Notes: generated by a model from the letters alone, not told the origin. A stretch of DNA of 64,000 bases from Candidatus Pullichristensenella stercorigallinarum (GCA_018712945.1 DVFZ01000033.1:43795-107794); one strand, 5' to 3'; numbered from the stretch's first letter, positions 28,570-38,151 are shown. Numbers and translations are program-made.

Positions 28570-29220
28570 ATGGCAAAAATGCGCTGCAAAAAGCGGCTGA
28601 TTGTGGGGGTTCTGGCCGGCGCGGCGCTGGCGCTTGCAATCGTCGGCGCGTTTTCCAACCTGAACCGGGCGCTGATTTCCCTGGCCGAAGCACGCGCCGA
28701 GCAGCGCGCCCTGCAACAAATCAGCCTGGCTCTGGACGATGTGATGCACAAATCGCTGGATTATGAGGACCTTGTGGACGTACACTATGACGAAAATGGC
28801 GGGGCGAGCATGCTCTCGGCCAATACCATCCTGATGAACCGGATTGCCGCCGACGCCGCCATTGCCGCCCAGGAAAACATTGATTTGCTCGCCGACGAAG
28901 GCATCGTTTTGCCCCTCGGCTCGGCGTTGGGATCAGGCATTTTTTCCGGCAAGGGGCCGCGGGTGCGCTTTGAGATTTTGCCCGTTGGCACGGTAAAAAC
29001 CACCTTTGTCACTGAATTTGAATCCGCAGGCATCAACCAGACGCGCCACAAAATCAGCCTGGAAGCCACGGCTTCGGTGCGTATCGTCCTGCCCTCCGGG
29101 GCGCGGACGGTGAGCGTGCAGGCTTCGGCGTTGATGGCGGAGAGCATACTCATTGGCGAAGTGCCGCAATCTTATATCCAGGTGCCCGAAACCGGCGACG
29201 CGCTCAACTTCCTGGCCTGA
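28570..29220 (+). CDS. yunB: Sporulation protein YunB
   Basis: 'ALQQISLALDDVMHKSLDYEDLVDVHYDENG...MNRIAADAAIAAQ', 'LGSALGSGIFSGKGPRVRFEILPVG' characteristic of YunB. Confidence 0.9.
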   Translation: MAKMRCKKRLIVGVLAGAALALAIVGAFSNLNRALISLAEARAEQRALQQISLALDDVMHKSLDYEDLVDVHYDENGGASMLSANTILMNRIAADAAIAAQENIDLLADEGIVLPLGSALGSGIFSGKGPRVRFEILPVGTVKTTFVTEFESAGINQTRHKISLEATASVRIVLPSGARTVSVQASALMAESILIGEVPQSYIQVPETGDALNFLA

Positions 29221-29292
29221 AGATGCTTTCCTGTGTTGATTTTTCGTTGGGAATGTGTTATGATGGTAACCGGGGAAGGAAGGCGGGCTGCA

Positions 29293-30072
29293 ATGCGGGC
29301 GGAAACGTTTTTGAGTATGTACCGCGTGCTGGAAGGCATGCTGGACAGGAAATACGCGGGCCGGGAAAACGGCTCCTCCAGCATGGTCATGCGCTACCTT
29401 TCCGATCCGGAATCGGAACCCGTGCGCACCCAGCTCGATTTGTGCCGCGAGCTTCGCAACCTGCTCACGCACAATGCCGACGCGGACGGCCAGCCTGTGG
29501 CTGAGCCGTCCAAAGCAATGCTGGATACGCTTTACAAGATCATCGACTATGTGGAAAGCCCCAAGCCGGCGCTCTGGTACGCCACGTCTGGCGAGCGCAT
29601 TTTACAGGCCCATTTGGGAGACCCGGCGCTCGAAGTGATGCGCCGCATGGACAAACACGGTTTTTCCCACGTGCCGGTGATAGAAAAAAATGCCCTGACG
29701 GGTGTTTTCAGCATGCGCAGCGTGTTTTCCTATGTGCTCAAAAACGGCGGCATAGGGGAGGATACGCGCGTGCGCGATTTTGGAGAGCTTCTAAAGATGG
29801 ACCGCCCGGGCGGGGGCGAAAAATTCCTGCTTTTGCCCATGCAGGCCACGTATCACGATGCGCGCGCCGCCTTTGAGCGCGCAAGCGAGCGCAATAGCCG
29901 CCTGGCAGCGGTGTTTATCACCGAAAATGGCAGAAAGGACGAGCCGCTTCTGGGCATGCTCACCCCGTGGGACGTGCTCGGAGAAAAAGCAACACCGGAG
30001 GAACGCGACAATGGACGACAACCTGATGCTTATCAAGCAATTCCAGATGCAGGACGGCAAAAAGGGCGCTGA
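29293..30072 (+). CDS. CBS domain-containing protein
   Basis: 'ALEVMRRMDKHGFSHVPVIEKNALTGVFSMRSVFSYVLKNG' CBS motif with a second CBS-like half. Confidence 0.82.
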   Translation: MRAETFLSMYRVLEGMLDRKYAGRENGSSSMVMRYLSDPESEPVRTQLDLCRELRNLLTHNADADGQPVAEPSKAMLDTLYKIIDYVESPKPALWYATSGERILQAHLGDPALEVMRRMDKHGFSHVPVIEKNALTGVFSMRSVFSYVLKNGGIGEDTRVRDFGELLKMDRPGGGEKFLLLPMQATYHDARAAFERASERNSRLAAVFITENGRKDEPLLGMLTPWDVLGEKATPEERDNGRQPDAYQAIPDAGRQKGR

Positions 30073-30730
30073 AGCGGCCTTTGCCGAGGAGTACCGCAAC
30101 TACCAGCAGATTCAAAACGTCTACATGGGCGCCATCCGCGAAATCCGCGCCCGCCTGGAAACGCTGGATATGGAGTTCCAGTACCGCCACAAGCATAACC
30201 CCATCCACCACATCCAAAGCCGGGTAAAGACCCTGCCGAGCATCATGAAAAAGCTCAGCGATATGGGCCAGCCCATGACCATTACCAGCGCCAAGAAGCA
30301 CTTGCACGATATTGCTGGCGTGCGCGTGGTCTGCTGTTATGTGGACGACATTTACCTGATTGCCGACCTGCTGCTTTCGCAGGACGACATTTCCCTCATT
30401 TTTGAGAAGGATTACATAAAGCAGCCCAAGCCCAACGGCTACCGCAGCCTGCACATCGTTGTGGATGTGCCGGTATACCTTTCGCAGGGGAAGCTCTTTA
30501 TTCCCGTGGAAATACAGATTCGTACCGTGGCCATGGACTTCTGGGCCACGCTGGAACACGGCATCCGCTATAAATCCTCGGACGAGGTGCCGGCCTTCAT
30601 CGTCGACGAACTGCGCAACTGCGCAGACGTCATTACCAAGACGGACGCAAAAATGCAGGAAATTTTCAAGGCATTGCAACTCCTCAACGACAAGGAGGAC
30701 GACTTCCGTTGGCACGGGAGCGAGGAATGA
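30011..30730 (+). CDS. GTP pyrophosphokinase family protein (small alarmone synthetase, RelA/SpoT synthetase-like)
   Basis: 'IHHIQSRVKTLPSIMKKL', 'HDIAGVRVVCCYVDDIYLIADLL', 'YIKQPKPNGYRSLHIVV', 'VEIQIRTVAMDFWATLEHGIRYK'. Confidence 0.93.
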   Translation: MDDNLMLIKQFQMQDGKKGAEAAFAEEYRNYQQIQNVYMGAIREIRARLETLDMEFQYRHKHNPIHHIQSRVKTLPSIMKKLSDMGQPMTITSAKKHLHDIAGVRVVCCYVDDIYLIADLLLSQDDISLIFEKDYIKQPKPNGYRSLHIVVDVPVYLSQGKLFIPVEIQIRTVAMDFWATLEHGIRYKSSDEVPAFIVDELRNCADVITKTDAKMQEIFKALQLLNDKEDDFRWHGSEE

Positions 30731-30790
30731 CACGATACAAAAGCCGGCGGGCGCAGATGTCGGGCGCGTCAGAACACAGGACGCGGTAAT

Positions 30791-30825
30791 GAAAATCCCT
30801 TCCATAAATACGGAAGGGATTTTTT
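30791..30825. terminator. Bidirectional intrinsic terminator
   Basis: gaaaatcccttcc-ataaatac-ggaagggatttttt between convergent genes. Confidence 0.85.
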
Positions 30826-30830
30826 GACGC

Positions 30831-32102
30831 CTAGGCGCTTTGCGCGTCCGTGGCGTTGCGCTCGTTCAAGCGGGCGTTGGCCAGCATCAGCTTTAAGCGG
30901 TTGACCTGGTTGACGCGCGTCGCCCCGGCATCGTAGTCGATGGCGACGATGTTGATGTCCGGATGGATATCTTTGATGGGCTTCATCATGCCCTTGCCGC
31001 AGATGTGGTTGGGCAGGCAGCCAAACGGCTGGGTGCAGACGATATTGTGAACACCCTTTTCGTACAATTCCAGCATTTCCGCCGTCAACAGCCAGCCTTC
31101 GCCCATCTTCACGCCCAGGCCAATTACGCCTTTTGTCAGGGAGACGGTGTGATCAAAGGGTGTGGGCGGGTCGAACGTACCCTCCTCGCGCATCAGGCGG
31201 ATGAGCATATCCTGCTTGCTGCGCAAAAGCCGGTAAGCCAGGCCGTTAAAGTGGGAGAGAAACCAGCGCATGCTAAACCGGCGCGGTCGAGAGACGCTGT
31301 AAACCGAATACATGCAGAAGTCCAGAAGCCCGGGAATGACGACTTCCGCGCCTTCGCCAAGCAGGAATTCCTCCAGATTGTTGTTGCCCAGTGGCGAATA
31401 CTTGACATAAATTTCCCCGACCACGCCCACCTTCAGGCGCTTTTCATCGCGGCGGCGGATGCGGGCGAAATCCATGAGAATCATGGCGATATTGCGCTGT
31501 GCCCGACGGCCCTGCGCGCCATGCTTCTGCACCAGCTCGTCGGTCAGGCGGATCGTCCAGCGCTCGGCCAGCTCCTCGCTTTCGCCTTTGTTTACCTCAT
31601 AGGGGCGCACCTGGTTGACCAACGACATCAGCAAATCGCCGTAGATGACCGCGTAGAGCATGCGGTAAATCATCGGGATGGACAGCTTGAAGCCGGAGTG
31701 CTTCTCGATGCCCGCGAAGCTGAAGGAAATGACCGGCACATAGCCGTAGCCCGCCTTTTCCAGCGCTTTGCGCAGAAGCGAAATATAGTTGGAAGCGCGG
31801 CAGCCGCCGCCGGTCTGGAACAGCATCAGCGCCACCTTGTGAGGGTCGTATTTGCCGCTCTGTATGGCATGGATAAACTGGCCGATGACCAGTATGGCCG
31901 GGTAGCAGGTATCGTTGTGCACATATTTCAGGCCCGTCTCGCTGATCTCCGGCCCGGAGGAGGTCAAAAGCTCCATGTTGTAGCCGTAGTGCTCGAATAT
32001 ACGGATCAGCAGCCGGAAGTGCGTGGGCAACATGTTGGGAATGAGGATGGTGTACCCCGCGGCCTTCATTTCGGCGGTAAAGGGCTGGTAGGTCTTTTGC
32101 AT
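30831..32102 (-). CDS. 2-hydroxyacyl-CoA dehydratase/activase-associated protein (COG3580-like)
   Basis: 'GYTILIPNMLPTHFRLLIRIFEHYGYNMELL', 'CYPAILVIGQFIHAIQSGKYDPHKVALMLFQTGGGCRASNY', 'PFGCLPNHICGKGMMKPIKDIHPDINIVAIDYDAGATRVNQ'. Confidence 0.85.
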   Translation of the reverse strand: MQKTYQPFTAEMKAAGYTILIPNMLPTHFRLLIRIFEHYGYNMELLTSSGPEISETGLKYVHNDTCYPAILVIGQFIHAIQSGKYDPHKVALMLFQTGGGCRASNYISLLRKALEKAGYGYVPVISFSFAGIEKHSGFKLSIPMIYRMLYAVIYGDLLMSLVNQVRPYEVNKGESEELAERWTIRLTDELVQKHGAQGRRAQRNIAMILMDFARIRRRDEKRLKVGVVGEIYVKYSPLGNNNLEEFLLGEGAEVVIPGLLDFCMYSVYSVSRPRRFSMRWFLSHFNGLAYRLLRSKQDMLIRLMREEGTFDPPTPFDHTVSLTKGVIGLGVKMGEGWLLTAEMLELYEKGVHNIVCTQPFGCLPNHICGKGMMKPIKDIHPDINIVAIDYDAGATRVNQVNRLKLMLANARLNERNATDAQSA

Positions 32103-32107
32103 AATCC

Positions 32108-35044
32108 TTATTTCATCTCCAGGGCGCCAAGCAGGCTGCGCAGGCGGATTTTCACCGCGCCCAGGTTGGCGATCTCATCGATTTTGATTTGCGTGTAATA
32201 CTTGCCCGCCCGTTCGAGGATGGAGCGCGCTTCGTCCGTGGTGATGGCGTCCACGCCGCAACCGAAGGAGACGAGCTGTACAAATTCCACGTCCGGCTGC
32301 GTAGCGACAAAGGCCGCGGCGCGATAGAGGCGGGCATGGTACGTCCATTGGTTGAGCACATGCACGGCGGGTGTTTTGGCGAGGTGGTACACGCTGTCCT
32401 CGCTGGCCACCACAAAGCCCAGGGACGTGGCAAGCTGGTCAATGCCATGGCCAATCTCCGCGTCGATGTGGTAGGGGCGGCCGGCCAGCACCATCACACG
32501 CTTGCCGTGCTCGCGCGCCCAGGCAAGCGCCCTTTCGCCTTCCGCGCGCACCGAAGCCATATAGGCCTGGTAATCGGCCATGCCCTTGCGCACGGCGGCG
32601 CGCATTTCGCGCCCGGGAATGGGGCCGAAGCGTTTGCCAAGCGCCGCGCCCAGGCCACTGGCGAGGGTTTTTTCGTCGCAGATATCCAGATGCGGGTAGA
32701 GGAAGTTTTCATCCGTCAATTCCGGCATGTTGCCGCGCAGCAGTTCGGAATAGTAGGCCACCACCGGGCAGTTGAAGTGGTTGTCCGCGCCGCCCTCGTC
32801 AAAGTTTTGCGTCAGGCACGGGTAGAACACCGCGTCCACGCCCTTTTCCAGCAGGTGCGCCACATGCCCGTGCATAATCTTTGCCGGGTAGCAGGCCGTA
32901 TCCGAAGGAATCGAGAACTGTCCGGCCTCATAGGTGGCGCGGTCGGACATGCCGGAAAGCACCACTTCAAAGCCGAGAGCGCGGAAAATGCCGGCCCACA
33001 GCGGCAAAAGCTCGTACATGCCCAGCGCCAGGGGCAGGCCGATGCGCCCGCGCTTTGCCTCGCCGCCACCCATCTTCAAAAGCGCCTCGCGCTTGAACTT
33101 ATATAGATTGGGAAGCTCCTCTGCCGCAGCGCCCCTGCCCGCGCCGCGCTCGCAGCGGTTGCCGGAGACATATTTGCCACCGTCGGCGAAGGTGTTGATG
33201 GTCAGTTTGCAATGGTTTTCACAGCCCTTGCACACCGCCGGACGGGAGGTGTGGGAAAAGGCCGCCAATTCCTGCGGGGAAAGAATCGTGGACTCTTTGA
33301 GCCGCATGGCGCACAGCGCCGCGCCGTAAGCGCCCATCAGCCCGGCAATGTCCGGCCGCACCACGTCGCGCCCCAGCTCGCGCTCGAAGGCGCGCAAAAT
33401 GGCGTCGTTGTGGAAGGTGCCGCCCTGCACGACCACGTTTTGCCCCAGTTCGTCCGCCGAACCGGCGCGGATGACCTTGTACACGGCGTTTTTGACCACG
33501 CTGACCGACAGGCCCGCGGAGATATCCTCCACCGTCGCGCCGTCACGCTGGGCCTGCTTGACAGAGGAATTCATAAACACTGTGCAGCGGCTGCCGAGGT
33601 TGACCGGCGCGTGCGCGAACAGGCCCTTGCGGGCAAATTCCGCCACGCCCATGTTCATCGAGCGCGCGAAGGTTTCGATAAACGAGCCGCAGCCAGAGGA
33701 ACAGGCTTCGTTGAGCATGATGCCGTCGATAGCGCCGTTGCGGATGCGGAAGCACTTAATGTCCTGCCCGCCGATATCGAGGATGAAATCCACATCCGGG
33801 CAGAAGTGGCGCGCGGCGGTGAAGTGGGCGATGGTTTCGACAATGCCGATATCCACATGGAAGGCATGGCGAATCAGTTCCTCGCCATAGCCGGTGACGG
33901 CGCTGCCGAGGATGCGCACGCGTCCGTCCGTGCGGCGATAGATTTCGCCCAGCTCGCGACGCACGATATCCACCGGGTCGCCGTTGTTGGAGGCATAATA
34001 GGTGTAAAGCAGCTCCTTGTTTTCCGAAACCAGCGCCAGCTTGGTGGTGGTGCTGCCGCAGTCGATGCCCAGATAAGCGCCGCCGCGGTAGCTTTCCAAA
34101 TCGCCGCGGGGCACGGAAGCGCGCGCGTGCCGCGCCGCGAACTGTTTGTACTCCGCCTCGTTTTCAAACAGGGGCGGTAGCGTCTGCGCGCCAGAGGCCA
34201 CCTTCGCGGTGGCAAGGCGTTCTTTGAGGGCGGAAAGCGTGAAAGTTTCCTCCGTGCGGGCGGCGTACATGGCCGCGCCGCGCGCCACGGCAAACCGGCC
34301 CCATTCGGGGAATATGGCATTTTCATCCGAGAGCTTCAGCGTTTCCCGGAAGCGTATGCGCAAGCCCTGGCAGTAGTAGAGCGGCCCGCCCAGGAACAGC
34401 ACTTTGCCTTCGATCTTGCGCCCCTGCGCGAGCCCGGCGATGGTTTGGTTGACAATGGCCTGAAAGATGCTCATGGCCACGTCTTCCTTGCGCGCGCCCT
34501 GGTTGAGTAGCGGCTGTATGTCCGTCTTGGCAAACACGCCGCAGCGCGAAGCGATGGGGTAAATGCGCGTCGATTGCAGGCTGAGCCGGTCCAGCTCGGC
34601 CACATCCACGTCCAAAAGCGTCGCCATCTGGTCGATGAACGCGCCCGTGCCGCCAGCGCAGCTTCCGTTCATGCGCTCGTCCATGCCGCCGTCGAAGAAG
34701 ATGATCTTCGCATCCTCGCCGCCCAGCTCCACGACCACGCGCGTGTCCGGCTCCATGGCCCGCACCAGCTCGCCGACCACGAATACCTCCTGCTGGAAGG
34801 GCAGGTTCGCCGCTTCCGCCAGGCCGATGCCCGCCGAGCCGGAAACCGCCGCGCGCAAAAGGCTGTCGCCGGCGATTCCATCAAGCTCCGTTAACAATTC
34901 CAGTATTTTTTGCCGCGCCTGCGAATAATGGCGCTCATAGCGTTCATAAAGGACACGGTCGCCCTCCATGAGCGCAATCTTCACGGTCGTGGAGCCGATA
35001 TCGATTCCCAGAGACCGTATGCTTTGCTGCCGTGTTTGTTCCAT
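32108..35044 (-). CDS. Acyl-CoA dehydratase activase, double ASKHA (BadF/HgdC-type) plus DUF2229-like region
   Basis: Two ATPase halves 'SLGIDIGSTTVKIALMEGD' and 'YLGIDCGSTTTKLALVSENKE', cluster motifs 'NGSCAGGTGAFIDQMA' and 'EACSSGCGSFIETFA'. Confidence 0.93.
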   Translation of the reverse strand: MEQTRQQSIRSLGIDIGSTTVKIALMEGDRVLYERYERHYSQARQKILELLTELDGIAGDSLLRAAVSGSAGIGLAEAANLPFQQEVFVVGELVRAMEPDTRVVVELGGEDAKIIFFDGGMDERMNGSCAGGTGAFIDQMATLLDVDVAELDRLSLQSTRIYPIASRCGVFAKTDIQPLLNQGARKEDVAMSIFQAIVNQTIAGLAQGRKIEGKVLFLGGPLYYCQGLRIRFRETLKLSDENAIFPEWGRFAVARGAAMYAARTEETFTLSALKERLATAKVASGAQTLPPLFENEAEYKQFAARHARASVPRGDLESYRGGAYLGIDCGSTTTKLALVSENKELLYTYYASNNGDPVDIVRRELGEIYRRTDGRVRILGSAVTGYGEELIRHAFHVDIGIVETIAHFTAARHFCPDVDFILDIGGQDIKCFRIRNGAIDGIMLNEACSSGCGSFIETFARSMNMGVAEFARKGLFAHAPVNLGSRCTVFMNSSVKQAQRDGATVEDISAGLSVSVVKNAVYKVIRAGSADELGQNVVVQGGTFHNDAILRAFERELGRDVVRPDIAGLMGAYGAALCAMRLKESTILSPQELAAFSHTSRPAVCKGCENHCKLTINTFADGGKYVSGNRCERGAGRGAAAEELPNLYKFKREALLKMGGGEAKRGRIGLPLALGMYELLPLWAGIFRALGFEVVLSGMSDRATYEAGQFSIPSDTACYPAKIMHGHVAHLLEKGVDAVFYPCLTQNFDEGGADNHFNCPVVAYYSELLRGNMPELTDENFLYPHLDICDEKTLASGLGAALGKRFGPIPGREMRAAVRKGMADYQAYMASVRAEGERALAWAREHGKRVMVLAGRPYHIDAEIGHGIDQLATSLGFVVASEDSVYHLAKTPAVHVLNQWTYHARLYRAAAFVATQPDVEFVQLVSFGCGVDAITTDEARSILERAGKYYTQIKIDEIANLGAVKIRLRSLLGALEMK

Positions 35045-35270
35045 TCAAATCTCGCTTTCAGGCTCCGCACCGCCCGCGGCAACGCCGGAATGCTTCCGGC
35101 CCCATTCCGGGACGGTGATATAATTATATTTATATCAAAGTATAACACACAAATGTTGCCCGTTTGTTAATGCATGCGGGCAAGCTACAATTTAAAGAAG
35201 TGGGCGAAACGGTAAAATCCCAACTTATGTATAATCTCGAAATTCCCGCCGATACTTTGCGCAGGGAGGG

Positions 35271-35963
35271 ATGATGATGAAATCGTTGATTCAACGCATT
35301 TGGGCGGGCGTGCGCCGCTGTGCGCAAGCACTCGTGCAGCGCCTGAAAACGCTGGCGCCGAAATTGCGCGTATTTTGGGACCGCTTTGGCTACGCCGCTT
35401 CGATGGTGGTGCTGCTGGCGCTTGTAGGCACGGCGGCCAGCATCTATCGCAGCCGCGCGGCAAATCCGGCCGTGCCTGAACCTACGCCCACGGCCACGCC
35501 CGAACCGGCGCTGCTTTCCAGCGTCAACATGGACGCGGAAGCCGCAGAGGAGGAAGAAATCACTTTTCTACAACCTGTAGACGGAGAACTCGCCGGCGAA
35601 TACCGCAGCGACGAATTGATCTGGTCGGACACATTGATGCTGTGGCAGACGCACGCGGCCATTGACATCGCCGCGCCGCTGGGTACGGCGGTCTCCGCCA
35701 GCGCGGACGGAACCGTGATCGAAGCATATAAAGACCCGCTGCTTGGCTATACCGTGCGGCTTTCGCACGCAGACGGTTATGAAAGCCTTTACGCGGGCCT
35801 GCAAAGCGCGGAAATAGCCACGGTAGGCGCGGAAGTGAGCGCTGGCGAGGTCATCGGCGCGGTGGGCGAGAGCGCCGATACGGAATCCAGCCTCGGCGCA
35901 CACCTGCATTTCGCCCTTTACCTGCATGGGGAGGCGATCGAGCCGCCATTCATTATAGAATAA
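35271..35963 (+). CDS. spoIIQ: M23/LytM family protein, SpoIIQ-like
   Basis: One N-terminal TM segment; LytM-like 'QTHAAIDIAAPLGTAVSASADGTVI' and 'LGAHLHFALYLHGEAIEP'. Confidence 0.65.
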   Translation: MMMKSLIQRIWAGVRRCAQALVQRLKTLAPKLRVFWDRFGYAASMVVLLALVGTAASIYRSRAANPAVPEPTPTATPEPALLSSVNMDAEAAEEEEITFLQPVDGELAGEYRSDELIWSDTLMLWQTHAAIDIAAPLGTAVSASADGTVIEAYKDPLLGYTVRLSHADGYESLYAGLQSAEIATVGAEVSAGEVIGAVGESADTESSLGAHLHFALYLHGEAIEPPFIIE

Positions 35964-35968
35964 CCGGC

Positions 35969-36532
35969 TTACTGGACGTATTCCGACCGCAGCGCCGCGT
36001 ATAAGGCCACATCCACAAAGCGCCCCTTGTTGTAAAGGCGCTGCCGCAGTATGCCCTCATGGGCCATGCCTGCCTTGCGCATGACTGCGCCAGAGGCGGG
36101 GTTGTCCACCTCATGCTGCGCCTCAATGCGGTTGAGCTTCAATTTATAAAAGCCAAAATCCAGCACCAGCCGCAGCGCTTCGGTCATAATGCCCTGATTC
36201 CAGTATGAGCGGCTGAGGGAATAACCTACTTCTGCGGAGGCGTTTTCCTCCTGAATCCACATAAAGCCGATGGTGCCTACCACGCGGTTTTCGCTCTTTA
36301 AGACGATGCCCCAGCTCGAAGGCTCGCCCAGGCGGTAGCGCCTGAGCATATAGCGGATATAGGAACGGCTTTCCGCAGGCGAGGTATGCGCGCTCCAGAG
36401 CACGTGGCGGGCCACTTCGGGGTCGCGGCTGTAATCGTATAGATCTGCCGCGTCGCGCATGCACAGGCGGCGCAGAAGCAGCCGCTCCGATTCCAGGGGC
36501 GGCAGGTTTGTCAGCGGGGCCAGGGAGATCAT
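35969..36532 (-). CDS. GNAT family N-acetyltransferase (RimJ/RimL-like)
   Basis: 'LESERLLLRRLCMRDAADLYDYSRDPEVARHVLW', 'AEVGYSLSRSYWNQGIMTEALRLVLDFGF', 'NRIEAQHEVDNPASGAVMRKAGM'. Confidence 0.92.
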   Translation of the reverse strand: MISLAPLTNLPPLESERLLLRRLCMRDAADLYDYSRDPEVARHVLWSAHTSPAESRSYIRYMLRRYRLGEPSSWGIVLKSENRVVGTIGFMWIQEENASAEVGYSLSRSYWNQGIMTEALRLVLDFGFYKLKLNRIEAQHEVDNPASGAVMRKAGMAHEGILRQRLYNKGRFVDVALYAALRSEYVQ

Positions 36533-37101
36533 AAGCCGCTGCGCATGCGCTCGGCGGCGAGCAGCAGCGCGCAAATGGTCTTGGCGTCGGCAAGTTCGCC
36601 GCGCACGGCGGCGGCGACGGCCTCTGCAAACGGCATGCGCACCAGGTTCAAAAACTCGTCCTCATCCGGCGCGGCCTCGCCCCGGCGCAGGTCGCGGGCC
36701 AGGTAGAGGGAGATCTTTTCATTGGAAAAGCCCGGCGTGGTCACAATGTCGGTCAGGTGGTCCCAGCGGTTGGCAACCAGCCCCGTCTCCTCGTGCAGTT
36801 CGCGCTTGGCAGCCAACAGCCTGTCCTCGTCCGGCGCGTCCAGCTTGCCAGCGGGAATCTCCAACAGCACCTGCTCGATGGGGGCGCGGAACTGGCGCAC
36901 CAGGTAGACATAACCCTCCGCGTCCACGGGAACGACGGCGCTTGCGCCTACGTGCATGGCGACCTCTCGCTTGGCGAGTTTGCCGTTGGGCAGTTTCGCG
37001 GTCAGATGGTCAATGTGCAAGATCAACCCGTCAAACACATGTTCGCGCCCGACGATGGTTTCCAGAATACGTTCGTCGCCTCGATTGTCCATGACACTCA
37101 T
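36529..37101 (-). CDS. NUDIX hydrolase (ADP-ribose pyrophosphatase type)
   Basis: Nudix box 'GKLDAPDEDRLLAAKRELHEETGLVA'. Confidence 0.93.
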   Translation of the reverse strand: MSVMDNRGDERILETIVGREHVFDGLILHIDHLTAKLPNGKLAKREVAMHVGASAVVPVDAEGYVYLVRQFRAPIEQVLLEIPAGKLDAPDEDRLLAAKRELHEETGLVANRWDHLTDIVTTPGFSNEKISLYLARDLRRGEAAPDEDEFLNLVRMPFAEAVAAAVRGELADAKTICALLLAAERMRSGL

Positions 37102-37255
37102 CTCCAGAACATGAAATTACCATGAAATATTCGCGCTTTCGGAAACAATTCCTGCTCAAAACCCCTAGCCAGCGCCGGGAAAATGTTGTATAATAAAAAA
37201 AAGACCCACGGTATCGCCGTTTTCCCGCAAAATTAAAGAAAAAGGAGTGGTTATC

Positions 37256-37678
37256 ATGATACAGATCATCTCCGGCGTCAAGGGCAGCGGAAAGACCAAG
37301 CGCATTCTCGACATGACCAACGACGCGCTCAAGGTTGAGCACGGCGTCATTGTGTTTATCGACGACGACAAGCGTTACATGTACGACCTGCGCCATGAAA
37401 TCCGTTTTGTGGATGCCAGCGCCTATCCGATCGCGCGCGGCTGCTCGCCGGATGCGTTCCTCGCCTTTATCAGCGGCATGCTCGCCGTGAACTACGACAT
37501 CACCTTGATCAGCATTGACGCTTTCCTCAAGCTCGTGCATATCGACGACCCCGCGGAGCTGACGCCGTTTTTCAAGGCGCTGGAGAAGCTCTCGGAGGAA
37601 CACAGCTGCAATTTCCTGGTGTCGGTGAGCATGGAGCAGGAAAAACTGCCCCAGGAGCTTCATGCCTACGCGCAATAA
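37256..37678 (+). CDS. P-loop ATPase-like protein of unknown function
   Basis: 'MIQIISGVKGSGKTKRILDMTN' Walker A-like; 'ITLISIDAFLKL' Walker B-like strand; RBS aaaggag. Confidence 0.75.
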   Translation: MIQIISGVKGSGKTKRILDMTNDALKVEHGVIVFIDDDKRYMYDLRHEIRFVDASAYPIARGCSPDAFLAFISGMLAVNYDITLISIDAFLKLVHIDDPAELTPFFKALEKLSEEHSCNFLVSVSMEQEKLPQELHAYAQ

Positions 37679-37901
37679 AATGCGGTTTTGGCCAAAGCTG
37701 ATCCTTCTTGTGGTGGTAATTGCGCTGCTGGCGTTTGTGGGCGTGCGCCTGTTTCAGATGGTGCTGGGGCTGCTGGATATCTTTTCCACAGGCGGCACAG
37801 TTACGGTTGATCCGCAGTTTGCCGTCACGGAGCCAACGCCAACGCCGCGCGTGTATACCGACCAGGACTATGACGACATACAGGGCGTGCGCGAGTATTA
37901 G
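37662..37901 (+). CDS. Hypothetical small single-TM protein
   Basis: 79 aa, TM '[26 protein letters not shown]'; 17-bp overlap with the preceding gene. Confidence 0.55.
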   Translation: MPTRNKMRFWPKLILLVVVIALLAFVGVRLFQMVLGLLDIFSTGGTVTVDPQFAVTEPTPTPRVYTDQDYDDIQGVREY

Positions 37902-38019
37902 GCATGCCCGCACGAAAGCTTTTTATCGCGCGCCAGCGCCGGGAAATACGGCCTGGCGCGCCTGTGCGTCCAAACGGTTTAATTTGACATTAAATTTTGT
38001 TTCCTGCGCAAAACGGACG

Positions 38020-38048
38020 TTGACTGGATGGGTAAAATGCGGTATAAT
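38020..38048 (+). promoter_or_regulatory. Promoter of rplM-rpsI operon
   Basis: TTGACT, 17-bp spacer, TATAAT. Confidence 0.75.
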
Positions 38049-38055
38049 ACATTTT

Positions 38056-38122
38056 GTGTCAGTCCGCTCACTAGCCCCGAGCGCGATTGATGTTTGCGCC
38101 GTACTGACCACACGCGCGCGGA
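38056..38122 (+). promoter_or_regulatory. Candidate structured L13 leader of rplM-rpsI
   Basis: Stem GTG(T)CAGT...ACTGAC(C)AC closes a GC-rich internal region in the 5'UTR of rplM. Confidence 0.4.
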
Positions 38123-38151
38123 TTGATCGTTATATTTGGGAGGAATTGTCT

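Noticed and set aside
30963-32198. 411-aa plus-strand ORF opposite the activase-associated gene
   Set aside because: Antisense to a conserved family; no domain motif or RBS.
35190-35235. Sigma-F promoter for the spoIIQ-like gene
   Set aside because: A -10-like GGTAAAAT exists at 35211 but no acceptable -35 at proper spacing; a TATAAT at 35230 is equally plausible.
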